This document shows, one piece after another, positions 1-12,161 of a stretch of DNA of 64,000 nucleotides (positions within the stretch are counted from its first letter, which is position 1; each line of letters begins with the position of its first letter). The position numbers were made by a program, and so were the translations under genes. Origin of the DNA: an uncultured Bacteroidales bacterium (lineage in GTDB: Bacteria; Bacteroidota; Bacteroidia; Bacteroidales; Muribaculaceae); the NCBI GenBank assembly GCA_900542185.1, contig UQMZ01000005.1, positions 1 through 64,000 of the forward strand, read 5' to 3'. Under the pieces are notes generated by a model. That model did not search any database. It was not told the origin of the DNA and saw nothing but the letters and a program-made list of their open reading frames with translations.

Positions 1-136
1 TTTAACACTTTAATCTCCCGGTTTTAACAAATGCACCGTGATTTCGGCTTGACCCAGAACAAGCGTTAAGTAAACGCCTTAATATTATTTCTGTTTCCCT
101 CCCAAAAGCCCAGGTTGTAGGCTCCACGTTCGGTTA
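1..136 (-). ncRNA. Structured leader or ncRNA, partial at window start
   Basis: A good promoter at 143-173 points leftward, and the RNA it would make leaves the window at base 1. In that RNA a hairpin with arms CACGTT/AACGTG forms almost at the 5' end, a second with arms GCGTT/AACGC follows, and there are G-rich stretches between. No start codon with a plausible frame is seen in the visible 136 bases. It may be the 5' leader of a gene outside the window or a free small RNA. I could not match it to tmRNA, RNase P or SRP RNA signatures. Confidence 0.4.
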
Positions 137-142
137 ACGTGA

Positions 143-173
143 CAAAGTTACAAATTATTTTTCTATTACACAA
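143..173 (-). promoter_or_regulatory. Bacteroidetes-type promoter
   Basis: Read on the minus strand this is TTG (171-173), 20 bases, then TAACTTTG (143-150), matching the -33/-7 consensus of the Bacteroidetes primary sigma factor. Transcription would start near 136 and run leftward. Confidence 0.6.
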
Positions 174-319
174 CATTATTATCAACAATAAATTACCCCC
201 CCCGATTTATATATCTGATTATCTGCCATTTACGCACATTTCAGCGCAGAATCTCCCCAACCGCAAAATAGTAGCGCTACTATTCCGCGACTGTTGGAAA
301 CCGACAATAATAAAAAAAT

Positions 320-370
320 CTCAGGCCGTTTCTTATCGACCGGTCACCGGCGGAATCAAAACGACCTGAG
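320..370 (-). terminator. Probable intrinsic terminator, leftward
   Basis: Arms at 320-331 and 359-370 pair over 12 bases with one mismatch, with a smaller CCGGT-type palindrome in the loop. On the minus strand the hairpin runs into ATTTTTTTATT, so it would stop transcripts coming from the right, for example read-through of the RNA at 575-872. The stretch 371-570 between them shows no supportable gene. Confidence 0.5.
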
Positions 371-574
371 ACATAACAATACAATTATTTAGTCAACATA
401 ATTGCACCTCTCTCAGTAATAGCTAATTGTAACGATCACTTAAAAATAACAAAATAATATAAAAGATCACCTTTAAAAATATCCTCACACACCGGCCCTG
501 CGACGGGACGGCATGATGTCTGTCATGCTCCGTCGTCATCATGATTCCTGCTGATAACCGTTGATTGTTTATAT

Positions 575-872
575 AAAAAAAAAGAAAAGCGCAAGGAATC
601 TGCCGTTGCCGTCCGTCCCTTTAATCCCGGTTCCCTCGGAATTAGTGGAGCGACAACGTTAGATCTTACGCATACGTACGTCAAACATACGCACTTCCTC
701 GCGGAAGTGCATATTAATTTGCATACAGCGTGCCCTCTACAGTTGCTTTATTCCTGACTAATCCTTATGTGAATTTGCGAGATTCTTAAAGGTCAAGAAA
801 CAAGCGTCAGCATACGCTTTATATGTAATTGCAGACGTCAGCCCTTTAATTCGGGCTTAAAATTCCGTTCGC
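575..872 (-). ncRNA. Candidate structured ncRNA, about 290 nt
   Basis: Flanked by a full promoter (877-906) and a U-rich end (minus-strand T run opposite 572-588). The predicted 5' end (about 860-874) pairs with the 3' end (589-601) over roughly 13 bases with one small bulge, which closes the molecule. Inside are a perfect 8-bp hairpin at 691-710 whose minus-strand loop is GCGA, a GNRA tetraloop, plus stems AAGCGT/ACGCTT and AGCCC/GGGCT. I see no credible ORF and none of the hallmark motifs of tmRNA, RNase P RNA or SRP RNA. Its identity is unknown to me; the boundaries are inferred from promoter and tail. Confidence 0.5.
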
Positions 873-876
873 ACTG

Positions 877-906
877 CAAATTTAATAAATTTTTCCCATT
901 CCACAA
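877..906 (-). promoter_or_regulatory. Bacteroidetes-type promoter of the ncRNA
   Basis: Minus strand: TTG (904-906), 19 bases, TAAATTTG (877-884). Places the transcription start near 870, exactly where the closing stem of the structured RNA begins. The rest of the gap up to the SIMPL gene (907-1058) shows no other feature I can support. Confidence 0.6.
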
Positions 907-1058
907 CACCTCTATGCATTTTTATTAAAATAATTCGGAAATCATCTTATTTTCCCGCGAAGTTGTTTTATTAATGCATGGTTTCTTAGGAAACAACACT
1001 AAACCATATCGCTCATCGGATATCTTATATACAACTTAATCATTGAAACACATAAACT

Positions 1059-1787
1059 ATGGAACAGGAAAAAGGAAAGAAGAGAATCTTTTTCGGCTGG
1101 GTACCTGCCCTGCTGATAAGCGTGGGCCTGATGCTGTTGGGAATATTCATCAGCGGCGGTATCCGCAGCATCTCCAACAATTCGCGCGTGGTGACCGTGC
1201 GCGGTCTCAGCGAGCGTGAGGTAATGGCCAACAAGGTGACTTGGCCCATCGTGAGCAAAGCTGTGGGCAACGACCTGACGGCCCTGTACCAGCAGGTACA
1301 GTCCACGGACTCGGCCATCGTGAAATTCCTGCGCGCCAACGGCATCTCGGAGAAGGAATACAATGTCAACGCTCCGAAGGTACAGGACATGCAGGCCGAC
1401 AACTACGGCGGCAACCCGGCTCCTTTCCGATATAACGTCACCACCGTAGTGGTAGTGACCTCGGAACAGGTGGAGAAGGTGAACAAGCTGATGAACAAGC
1501 AGACCGAACTTATGTCGCAGGGCATAGCCATCGTGGCAGGCGATTACAATTACCAGACGCTGTACGAGTTTACCGGCCTCAACGAAATCAAGCCCGACAT
1601 GGTGGCCGACGCCACCAAGAACGCCCGCAAGGCCGCCCAGAAGTTCGCCCAGGATTCCAAATCGAAGCTCGGCAAGATCAAGTCCGCCTCCCAGGGCCAG
1701 TTCAGCATCGACGACCGCGACCAGTACACCCCCTACATCAAGAATGTACGCGTAGTCTCCACCATCGAGTACTACCTCAAGGACTGA
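1059..1787 (+). CDS. SIMPL domain (DUF541) envelope protein
   Basis: 242 aa. A short basic N-terminus is followed by one hydrophobic segment at about residues 13-34 (VPALLISVGLMLLGIFISGG), then a periplasmic SIMPL domain from about residue 42, starting at the usual VTVRGLSEREV and ending in ENYYL-like residues (IEYYLKD). SIMPL proteins form periplasmic oligomers of poorly defined role, often linked to stress tolerance. The domain is complete. The gene stands alone on the plus strand between the ncRNA and a bidirectional terminator, so it is probably monocistronic. I saw no clear TAnnTTTG box just upstream. Confidence 0.85.
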   Translation: MEQEKGKKRIFFGWVPALLISVGLMLLGIFISGGIRSISNNSRVVTVRGLSEREVMANKVTWPIVSKAVGNDLTALYQQVQSTDSAIVKFLRANGISEKEYNVNAPKVQDMQADNYGGNPAPFRYNVTTVVVVTSEQVEKVNKLMNKQTELMSQGIAIVAGDYNYQTLYEFTGLNEIKPDMVADATKNARKAAQKFAQDSKSKLGKIKSASQGQFSIDDRDQYTPYIKNVRVVSTIEYYLKD

Positions 1788-1797
1788 TGAGGCTGTA

Positions 1798-1866
1798 AGG
1801 ACTTTAGGGTCCTTAGGGTCCTTAGGGTCCTTAGGGTCTTTAAAGTCCTTAAGGTCCTTAAGGTCA
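1798..1866. repeat. 9-bp tandem repeat (GTCCTTAGG/GTCCTTAAG)
   Basis: About seven units of a nonamer, drifting from GTCCTTAGG to GTCCTTAAG, begin 11 bases after the stop of the SIMPL gene and end just before its terminator. The CTTAAG-centred units are partly self-complementary. A sister array with the same core lies behind folC at 52573-52626. Confidence 0.85.
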
Positions 1867-1870
1867 AGAT

Positions 1871-1910
1871 AAAAAAAATCCGCGCCGGGAGCCCGGCGCG
1901 GAATTTTTTA
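1871..1910. terminator. Bidirectional intrinsic terminator
   Basis: A GC-only stem with arms 1879-1889 and 1892-1902 is flanked by eight A on the left and six T on the right, so it works for the SIMPL gene (rightward) and for nifJ (leftward). Confidence 0.9.
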
Positions 1911-1946
1911 TTCAGTCGCTATCAGCGTATTCAGTCGCTATCAGCG
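1911..1946. repeat. 17-bp direct repeat pair at nifJ 3' end
   Basis: TTCAGTCGCTATCAGCG occurs at 1911-1927 and again at 1930-1946, two bases apart and ending right at the nifJ stop codon. It looks like a simple slip duplication. Confidence 0.7.
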
Positions 1947-1947
1947 A

Positions 1948-5541
<3,594 letters not shown>

Positions 5542-5631
5542 CGTGTTTGTTATGATATACTGTGTTACTATTTTTCTTCAATACCGATTTACGGGTAGCA
5601 ATCTTTATGACCTTATGCCCATATAATTCTG

Positions 5632-5639
5632 CAAAATTA
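5632..5639 (-). promoter_or_regulatory. -7 box of the nifJ promoter
   Basis: TAATTTTG on the minus strand, about 90 bases before the nifJ start. No TTG at the correct distance upstream was found, so only the -7 half is supported. Confidence 0.4.
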
Positions 5640-5778
5640 ACAAAAATTTCTCAAAATCTCACTTTCTGTGCCATTTTTAATCTTGTTTTGCAGTCTTATT
5701 TAACGGTTATTTAACGGTTTTCTAACGGCTATGCCTCACCGGCATTACCTATTTCTCATTACGGATTTAAGGCACGAT

Positions 5779-7131
5779 TCACTTAATCACCGAGACCTGG
5801 CGCCGCTCCCCCTTGATTTTGGCGCCCTTCATCTTCTGCAGCAGCTCGTCGATATGGTCGGTCCTCACGGCGGCAAGCGCGAAATGGTCCTTTACGTCTA
5901 TCACGCCAATCTGATCGGGCTGCAGGCCGCATTCCTTAACCAGGAAGCCGAGGATGTCGCCCTTCGACAGCTTCTCCTTCTTCCCTGCTCCGAAATACAG
6001 CGTCTCCTGCATGGGTCGTTCGGGCAATCCGATTTCCGGGTCAAGCCATTTAGTGTCATCGAAGTCTATGTATTCCTTCACAGACTCGTCGGGTCCGACC
6101 AGCACATAGATGTCGCCTTCAGCCTGCACGCGCGCCGTACGTCCGTTGCGGTGGGTGTACGTCTCGGCGCTGAGAGGCTGATGATAATGTATTATGGACT
6201 TCACGCCCTCTATGTCGAGGCCTCGCGCGGCGAGGTCGGTCGACACCATCACGGGGCGCACGCCGCTGTTGAACTGCGCCAGCGCCGTCTCGCGGTCACG
6301 CTGGTCCAGCGCGCCGTGATACAGCACGCACGGCACGTTCTCCCGACGCAGGTATTCATACACGCGCTCGGCGCTCTCGCGATGGTTCACGAAGATTATG
6401 GTGCGCGAATATTCACCATTAGGCGCGGTGATGTTGGCTATCAGCGCGCGGAGGGTCTGCAGCTTGTCCTTGCCGTCGGAATCGACACGATGCACGCGCG
6501 TACGGCTGCGCACATCCTCGTTGCCGCCTAAGAAGTCGAGAGTCAGGGGATTCTCAAGATTCAGGAACGCCGGCAGGTCCACGGCGCGTGTGGCCGAGGT
6601 AAGTATGGTATGGCTCACGTTCTTAAGACGGTTCACTATCTTCTTCATATCGGTCTCGAAGCCGAGTTCCAGCGATTTGTCGAACTCGTCCAGCACCAGT
6701 ATCCTGGTCGGCAGCACGTCGATGATGCGGCGGTTGATATGGTCTAACAGTCGGCCGGGCGTGGCCACCACTATGTCCGTGCCGGCCTTCAGCGAGTTTT
6801 CCTCGTCCTCGAACTTATGGCCGCCGTACAGCGGCGTGGTCTTCATGCCGGCCCCGATTTTCTGCAACACGCCGGCTATCTGCATCACCAGCTCACGGCT
6901 CGGCGCAATCACCACGGCCTGGATGCGCCCCGTGGCAGGGCGCAGTATCTTCAGCATCGGCAGTATGAACGCCAGTGTCTTGCCCGTGCCTGTGGGCGAC
7001 AGCAATATGATGTCCCGGGCCTGACCGGCCGTGGCCATCATACGTTTCTGCATATCGTTAAGTTCGGCTATGCCGAGTCGTTCCGCTATCTGCGGCAGGA
7101 ATTCTTTTTCTCTCATGATATCTGTGACCAA
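5779..7131 (-). CDS. DbpA-like DEAD-box-family RNA helicase with DEFD motif
   Basis: 450 aa. All superfamily-2 motifs are visible: SPTGTGKT (45-52), APSREL, TPGR, motif II as DEFD (148-151) rather than DEAD, SAT (179-181), and HRNGRTAR. The C-terminal 60-70 residues (from about SKGDILGFLVKECGL) resemble the RNA-binding domain of DbpA, which directs the helicase to 23S rRNA, so a role in large-subunit assembly is likely. The start overlaps the end of recG by 19 bases; an internal ATG at 7116 (MREKEFL) is an equally good start and would shrink the overlap to 4 bases. The two genes form an operon. Confidence 0.85.
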   Translation of the reverse strand: MVTDIMREKEFLPQIAERLGIAELNDMQKRMMATAGQARDIILLSPTGTGKTLAFILPMLKILRPATGRIQAVVIAPSRELVMQIAGVLQKIGAGMKTTPLYGGHKFEDEENSLKAGTDIVVATPGRLLDHINRRIIDVLPTRILVLDEFDKSLELGFETDMKKIVNRLKNVSHTILTSATRAVDLPAFLNLENPLTLDFLGGNEDVRSRTRVHRVDSDGKDKLQTLRALIANITAPNGEYSRTIIFVNHRESAERVYEYLRRENVPCVLYHGALDQRDRETALAQFNSGVRPVMVSTDLAARGLDIEGVKSIIHYHQPLSAETYTHRNGRTARVQAEGDIYVLVGPDESVKEYIDFDDTKWLDPEIGLPERPMQETLYFGAGKKEKLSKGDILGFLVKECGLQPDQIGVIDVKDHFALAAVRTDHIDELLQKMKGAKIKGERRQVSVIK

Positions 7132-9266
7132 TCGTACTCCTTCTGAAATCTATAACACAATTCCCCCCTCAAAATATTTTCCGATTCGGTCGAAATTTGC
7201 AATGATTCGTTCTGCAGCGGCTTGTCGGGATTGCCGCTGTTGTCGGCCACGAGCGCCGGGCAGCCGTTCAGCACCATGTCGGCGGCCTGCCGGGCTATGT
7301 TGAGTATCTGTCCGTCAGTGGCAAGGTTGGCCACGTTCAGATGCCAGGCGATGCCGCTCTGCTGCGTGCCCTCCATGTCGCCGGGGCCACGCATCTTCAT
7401 GTCGGCCTCCGACACAAGGAAGCCGTCGGTGGTACTTGTCATCACCTCCAGCCGCTTGCGCGTGTCGCTCCCTATCTCGCGCTTGGTCATCAGCACGCAG
7501 TAGCTGTGGTCGGCGCCACGTCCTACCCGGCCGCGAAGCTGGTGCAGCTGCGACAGTCCGAAACGCTCGGCGTTCTCTATCAGCATCACCGAGGCGTTGG
7601 GAACGTTCACGCCCACCTCTATCACGGTGGTGGCCACGAGTATCTGCGTCTCGCGGCTGACAAACATATCCATCTGCGCGTCCTTGGCCTCGGCCTTCAT
7701 CTGGCCGTGTATCATCCCCACCTTCCAGTCCTTGAATATACCCACAAGGCGGTTGTAACCCTCCTCCACGCTCTTGAGGTCGAGCTTCTGGTTTTCCTTT
7801 ACCAACGGATACACCACATACACCTGGCGTCCGGCGCGAAGCTCGCGCTCCAGCAGTCGGTACACCTCCATGCGGTTGTCCTCGTACCGGAGGCGCGTGT
7901 CTATCGGCTTGCGGCCGGGTGGAAGCTCGTCTATCACCGACACGTCGAGGTCGCCGTACACGGTCATGGCCAATGTGCGCGGTATCGGGGTGGCGGTCAT
8001 CACCAATACATGCGGCGCTATGGGGCCTTTGCCCCACATCCGGGCGCGCTGGGCCACGCCGAAACGGTGCTGCTCATCGATTACCGCCACGCCGAGGCGC
8101 TTGAATTTCACCGCATCCTCTATCAGGGCGTGCGTGCCTATCAGTATGTCGATGTCGCCGTTCTCCAACGCCTCGTGCAGTTCGCGGCGCTTCTTGGCGC
8201 GGGTGCTTCCGGTCAGCAGTTCAACGCGGATGCCTACCTGTTCGCCCCATCCTTTCAGCGTCTCGTAATGCTGGGTGGCGAGTATCTCGGTGGGGGCCAT
8301 CAGCGCGCCCTGGCAGCCGTTGTCTATGGCCATCAGCAGGGTCATGAAGGCTACCATGGTCTTGCCGGAGCCTACGTCGCCCTGCAGCAGACGGTTCATC
8401 TGCCGCCCCGTGCGCATGTCGTCGCGTATCTCGTGCAGCACGCGCTTCTGCGCGCCGGTCAGTTCGAACGGGATGCACTTGCGGTAGTAGTCGTTGAATA
8501 CAGGACCGATCTTCAGGAACGGTATGCCGGCTATCCGCTTGCTGCGCTGGCGCGAATAGCGCAATATATTGAGTTGCAGATAGAACAGCTCCTCGAACTT
8601 CATCCGTTCGCGGGCCTTGCGCAGCTGGTCGGGCGAGGACGGGAAATGCAGTTCGCGTAGTGTATCGTGAAGCGGCATCAGATGAAACATCTGCCGCACC
8701 TCCTCGGGCAACGTATCCTTCACCTCGTGCATCCGCGGATGCTGCAACAGGGTGCTGACCAGCGTGTTGAACGACTTGGACGAAAAACCGCCCTTGCGTG
8801 CCGAATCCGTGAGATTGTACACTCCACAGAAGCCCGTGGGAGGTTTGGCGGGATCGTAAACGGTCACCTCCGGGTGCGAGATGGACCATACGCTGCGGTA
8901 TTCCTGAGGCTTGCCGAAGATAATGTACTCCTTGCCGACCCGGTAATAGTCCTTCATCGCCTTGGCTTTGGAAAACCACACGCATTCCATCAGCCTGTCG
9001 CCGTCGGTGAATACGCCGCGTAGCCTCATACGGGCGCCTTCGCCCTCAAGTTCCAGCTGCAGGAAACGTCCGCGTATCTGCACGGCGGGCATCTCCCCTT
9101 CCAGTTCGCGGATGCTGTAGAACCTGCTCTTGTCAAGATAGCGGAACGGGAAATAGTACAGCAGCTCGCGCATCGTGCCGATGCCGAACTCTTTCTTCAG
9201 CGTGTTGGCCCGGAAGGGTCCCACACCCTTCAGATACACTATGTCCGTTTCCCAGAATGCGCTCAT
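7113..9266 (-). CDS. recG: ATP-dependent DNA helicase RecG
   Basis: 717 aa, close to the usual 690-720. N-terminal wedge/OB region, then helicase motifs: GDVGSGKT (Walker A), DEQHRFG (motif II), TATPIPRTLAM, and a C-terminal helicase domain with the TRG-like tail. RecG remodels stalled replication forks and D-loops. Only 35 bases separate it from ispD upstream, and it overlaps the helicase downstream, so the three are probably cotranscribed. Confidence 0.96.
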   Translation of the reverse strand: MSAFWETDIVYLKGVGPFRANTLKKEFGIGTMRELLYYFPFRYLDKSRFYSIRELEGEMPAVQIRGRFLQLELEGEGARMRLRGVFTDGDRLMECVWFSKAKAMKDYYRVGKEYIIFGKPQEYRSVWSISHPEVTVYDPAKPPTGFCGVYNLTDSARKGGFSSKSFNTLVSTLLQHPRMHEVKDTLPEEVRQMFHLMPLHDTLRELHFPSSPDQLRKARERMKFEELFYLQLNILRYSRQRSKRIAGIPFLKIGPVFNDYYRKCIPFELTGAQKRVLHEIRDDMRTGRQMNRLLQGDVGSGKTMVAFMTLLMAIDNGCQGALMAPTEILATQHYETLKGWGEQVGIRVELLTGSTRAKKRRELHEALENGDIDILIGTHALIEDAVKFKRLGVAVIDEQHRFGVAQRARMWGKGPIAPHVLVMTATPIPRTLAMTVYGDLDVSVIDELPPGRKPIDTRLRYEDNRMEVYRLLERELRAGRQVYVVYPLVKENQKLDLKSVEEGYNRLVGIFKDWKVGMIHGQMKAEAKDAQMDMFVSRETQILVATTVIEVGVNVPNASVMLIENAERFGLSQLHQLRGRVGRGADHSYCVLMTKREIGSDTRKRLEVMTSTTDGFLVSEADMKMRGPGDMEGTQQSGIAWHLNVANLATDGQILNIARQAADMVLNGCPALVADNSGNPDKPLQNESLQISTESENILRGELCYRFQKEYDWSQIS

Positions 9267-9301
9267 TTTTTAGTATTCCTGTCTCTCGGTCCTTTCCCTT
9301 C

Positions 9302-10012
9302 TCAGTCCTGCTTTTTCTCTGCCTGATACCGCATTATCGCCTCGGCCACAGCAAAGTCCATGGGATTCGTCACCTTGATGTTGTCCGGGATTCCGGATGC
9401 CACCGTTATATCGTAGCCGGCCTGCTGCACCAGACTGGCGTCATCGGTAAACTTTGCTTTCGGATCGCGTTTCACGTATGCCTCGTGCATTATGTCGGCA
9501 CGGAACACCTGCGGGGTCTGCACCACTAAGTAATCGGCACGGTCCACGGGACGTGTGTCGCCGCCATCTTTTACCCGGAGAGAATTAACTTCCTCTACAC
9601 ACGGCACTGCCGATCCTTTATCCTCCGCCGTTTTCCAAAGCTCGGCGACCATTTCCTTTGTGATCAGAGGACGGGCCGCGTCATGTACGGCAATGAGTGT
9701 GTCGGCATCGTGCGGAAGGTCCATTATACCGTTCCAAACCGATTCGGTACGGCTGCGGCCGCCGCAAAACAGCTGCAACGGAATTCGCCGGTCCTCCTCC
9801 GGCAGTTCGCTGTAGATGATGTCCCAGTCGTCCCAGAACGAGGGGTTCATCACTATCACTATATGTGTGTCGGGGTCGGCGGCATGGAACGCGCGCACTG
9901 ACCACCATAATATGGGAATGCCCAACAGTTCGACGAACTGTTTGGGCATTTCACCACCGGCGCGACTTCCGTTGCCGCCGGCTAATATCACGGCATATTT
10001 ATGCTTAGGCAT
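9302..10012 (-). CDS. ispD: 2-C-methyl-D-erythritol 4-phosphate cytidylyltransferase
   Basis: 236 aa. Couples CTP to MEP in the non-mevalonate isoprenoid pathway. The N-terminal nucleotide-binding signature AVILAGGNGSRAGGEMPKQF is complete, AVHDAARPLI and the late VTNPMDFAVAEAI are in place. Nine bases separate it from fabG. The spacing suggests a TetR-fabG-ispD-recG-helicase transcription unit. Confidence 0.94.
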   Translation of the reverse strand: MPKHKYAVILAGGNGSRAGGEMPKQFVELLGIPILWWSVRAFHAADPDTHIVIVMNPSFWDDWDIIYSELPEEDRRIPLQLFCGGRSRTESVWNGIMDLPHDADTLIAVHDAARPLITKEMVAELWKTAEDKGSAVPCVEEVNSLRVKDGGDTRPVDRADYLVVQTPQVFRADIMHEAYVKRDPKAKFTDDASLVQQAGYDITVASGIPDNIKVTNPMDFAVAEAIMRYQAEKKQD

Positions 10013-10021
10013 AACGCATGA

Positions 10022-10768
10022 TTACATGTTCATGCCGCCGTCTACCTGGATTACCTGACCGGTGACATAACCCGACATATCGGATGCCAGGAACGTAGCC
10101 ACGTTGGCGATATCCTCCACCTTGCCACCACGACGCAACGGAATCTTCTTGCACCATTCCTCGCGAACCTCGTCGGGCAGAGCTGCGGTCATTGCGGTCT
10201 CGATGAAGCCGGGGGCGATGGCGTTGGCACGGATGCCGCGGCTGCCCACCTCCTGCGCGATGCTCTTGGCCAGGGCGATCAGACCTGCCTTCGATGCGGC
10301 GTAGTTGCTTTGTCCGGCGTTACCGTGAACGCCTACAACCGACGCCATGTTGATGATGGAGCCGTTGCGCTGACGCATCATGATGGGCAGAACGGCGTGT
10401 ATGTAGTTGAATGCGGATTTCAGGTTCACTGCAATCACGGCGTCCCACTGCTGCTCGGTCATGCGCAGCATCAGTCCGTCCTTTGTGATGCCGGCGTTGT
10501 TTACCAGTATGTCGATGCGGCCGAAATCGTTCTTGATCTCGTTCACGACGGCCTCGGTGGCGGCGAAGTCGGCGGCGTTCGAGGCATAGCCCTTGCACTT
10601 CACGCCGTAAGCTGCAATTTCTTCCTCGGTCTTCTTGCCGTTCTCGTCTATCACCAGGTCGGTGAAGGCGATGTTACATCCTTCGGATGCATATTTCAGT
10701 GCGATTTCCTTGCCGATGCCGCGGGCGGCGCCGGTGATTACTGCTGTCTTTCCTTCAAGTAATTTCAT
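10022..10768 (-). CDS. fabG: 3-oxoacyl-[ACP] reductase FabG
   Basis: 248 aa short-chain dehydrogenase. NADP-binding TGAARGIG (about 12-19), NNAG, catalytic Ser in NMASVVG, and YAASK give the Ser-Tyr-Lys triad; it ends in VIQVDGGMNM as FabG does. Reduces 3-oxoacyl-ACP during fatty-acid elongation. Lies 14 bases after the TetR gene, hinting that the regulator controls it. Confidence 0.94.
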   Translation of the reverse strand: MKLLEGKTAVITGAARGIGKEIALKYASEGCNIAFTDLVIDENGKKTEEEIAAYGVKCKGYASNAADFAATEAVVNEIKNDFGRIDILVNNAGITKDGLMLRMTEQQWDAVIAVNLKSAFNYIHAVLPIMMRQRNGSIINMASVVGVHGNAGQSNYAASKAGLIALAKSIAQEVGSRGIRANAIAPGFIETAMTAALPDEVREEWCKKIPLRRGGKVEDIANVATFLASDMSGYVTGQVIQVDGGMNM

Positions 10769-10782
10769 CAGTTATCTTTATT

Positions 10783-11364
10783 TTATCGTTTTATTCCGTT
10801 AAGTATCAGGCCGGTCACCATCTCCACAATCTTCTCCTTGCCTATGCCGTATTCCGACAGGGTGTTGCGGATATAGGGCACGTCCATGCCGTGGATGCAG
10901 TTCGTGACGATGATCGCCGTTTCCTTGATGTCGTTTATCCTGAATACGCCGTCGTGAACACCCTCCTCCAGAATGCTCATCAGCAGCGTTATCTCTTTCT
11001 TTGAAATGATGGAGCGCGCACGGTCCACCTTGCGCACGTCGCGGAAGAATCCTGCCCGCAGCGACCCGTTTCTGAGCACTATCTCACTCATTTTCTCCAG
11101 CCGCACGGCCACGAACTCCCGCAGCTTTTTCTCCGGCGTGTTGGGGAGCGTCACTATCAGACGCATGGAGCGTATCAGGTCCTCGGTCTCGCTGTCTATG
11201 ACGGCGTTGAATATCTCGCGCTTTGATTTGAAGTATGTGTAGATGGTACGGCGTCCCTTGTCCGACGCCGTCGCTATGTCGTTCATAGTGGTGTTCTCCA
11301 CGCCTTGACGGGCGAACAGACTGCGGGCCACCTCTATGAATTTATCGCGTGTTTTCGTTACCAT
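10783..11364 (-). CDS. TetR/AcrR family regulator
   Basis: 193 aa. N-terminal helix-turn-helix of TetR type (residues about 8-52, with ENTTMNDIATASDKGRRTIYTYFKSK-like spacing), followed by an all-helical ligand domain unlike any I can name. First gene of the unit with fabG and ispD, so a role in lipid regulation is a guess from position only. A palindrome in its upstream region could be its own operator. Confidence 0.8.
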   Translation of the reverse strand: MVTKTRDKFIEVARSLFARQGVENTTMNDIATASDKGRRTIYTYFKSKREIFNAVIDSETEDLIRSMRLIVTLPNTPEKKLREFVAVRLEKMSEIVLRNGSLRAGFFRDVRKVDRARSIISKKEITLLMSILEEGVHDGVFRINDIKETAIIVTNCIHGMDVPYIRNTLSEYGIGKEKIVEMVTGLILNGIKR

Positions 11365-11406
11365 AATTACACATGCCGGTTATTACACGAGTGTGTTCAT
11401 TACGCG

Positions 11407-11447
11407 GTACTTATATTACACAAGTACGCATATTATGTGCAAATTTA
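11407..11447 (-). promoter_or_regulatory. Possible promoter and operator of the TetR unit
   Basis: A -7-like TAAATTTG lies at 11440-11447 on the minus strand. Just downstream is an inverted repeat GTACTT (11407-11412)/AAGTAC (11422-11427), the size TetR proteins commonly bind. No matching -33 box was found. Confidence 0.3.
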
Positions 11448-11473
11448 CAAAAAAATTTTAACATTCGCGCTCC

Positions 11474-12136
11474 TCAGCCCATTATTTTCTGCATTTCGGG
11501 CGTGGGAGCAAGCTCCAGTTGTATCTTTTCCTTGCTGACGGGATGTATGAATTCGATGGAATGCGACTGCAGGGATATGCCGCCGTCGGGGTTGGAACGC
11601 CTGGCGCCATACTTCAGGTCGCCCTTGATGGGACACCCTATGTTTGCGAGCTGCGCGCGTATCTGATGCTTGCGTCCGGTGAGCAGTTTCACTTCCAGCA
11701 GGGTGTACCGGTCGCCCCGGGCTATGGTGCGGTATTCAAGGCGTGACAGTTTGGCGTCGCGGGCTCCTTCCTTGGCCACGAACGTCTTGTTGATGCGACC
11801 GTCCGAAACAAGCCAGTCCTCAAGCAATGCCTCCGGCTGTTTAGGTTGTCCCTGCACCAGGGCCCAGTAGGTCTTGTGCACCTCGCCGTCGCGGAACATC
11901 CTGTTCATCCGCTCCAGAGCCTTGGACGTGCGGGCCAAGACCACGAGGCCTGACACAGGACGGTCCAGACGATGCACCACGCCGCAGAACACGTTGCCCG
12001 GCTTGGCGTATTTCTCCTTGATGTATTCCTTTACGATTTCCGACAGCGGTTTGTCGCCGGTCTTGTCCCCCTGCACTATCTCCCCCACCGCCTTATCGAC
12101 TATGATCAGATGATTGTCCTCGTATACTACCTCCAT
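11474..12136 (-). CDS. RluA-family pseudouridine synthase
   Basis: 220 aa, without an N-terminal S4 domain. The catalytic motif HRLDRPVSG gives Asp58, and LLTGRKHQIRAQ and the end strand are present, so the catalytic core is complete. It converts uridine to pseudouridine in rRNA or tRNA; short S4-less members are often TruC-like, but the exact target cannot be told from sequence. Divided from the TetR gene by the 110-base regulatory gap. Confidence 0.88.
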   Translation of the reverse strand: MEVVYEDNHLIIVDKAVGEIVQGDKTGDKPLSEIVKEYIKEKYAKPGNVFCGVVHRLDRPVSGLVVLARTSKALERMNRMFRDGEVHKTYWALVQGQPKQPEALLEDWLVSDGRINKTFVAKEGARDAKLSRLEYRTIARGDRYTLLEVKLLTGRKHQIRAQLANIGCPIKGDLKYGARRSNPDGGISLQSHSIEFIHPVSKEKIQLELAPTPEMQKIMG

Positions 12137-12161
12137 TCTCCCAGATGATTAAAACAGATTA

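Noticed and set aside
139..369. 76-codon frame MTKLQIIFLLHNIII
   Set aside because: Starts in a region explained by a leftward promoter and ends within a terminator-like hairpin; AT-driven chance frame.
575..872. tmRNA or RNase P RNA
   Set aside because: No resume codon/tag pattern or tRNA-like end, and no GAGGAAAGTCC-type P4 sequence, so neither identity can be supported.
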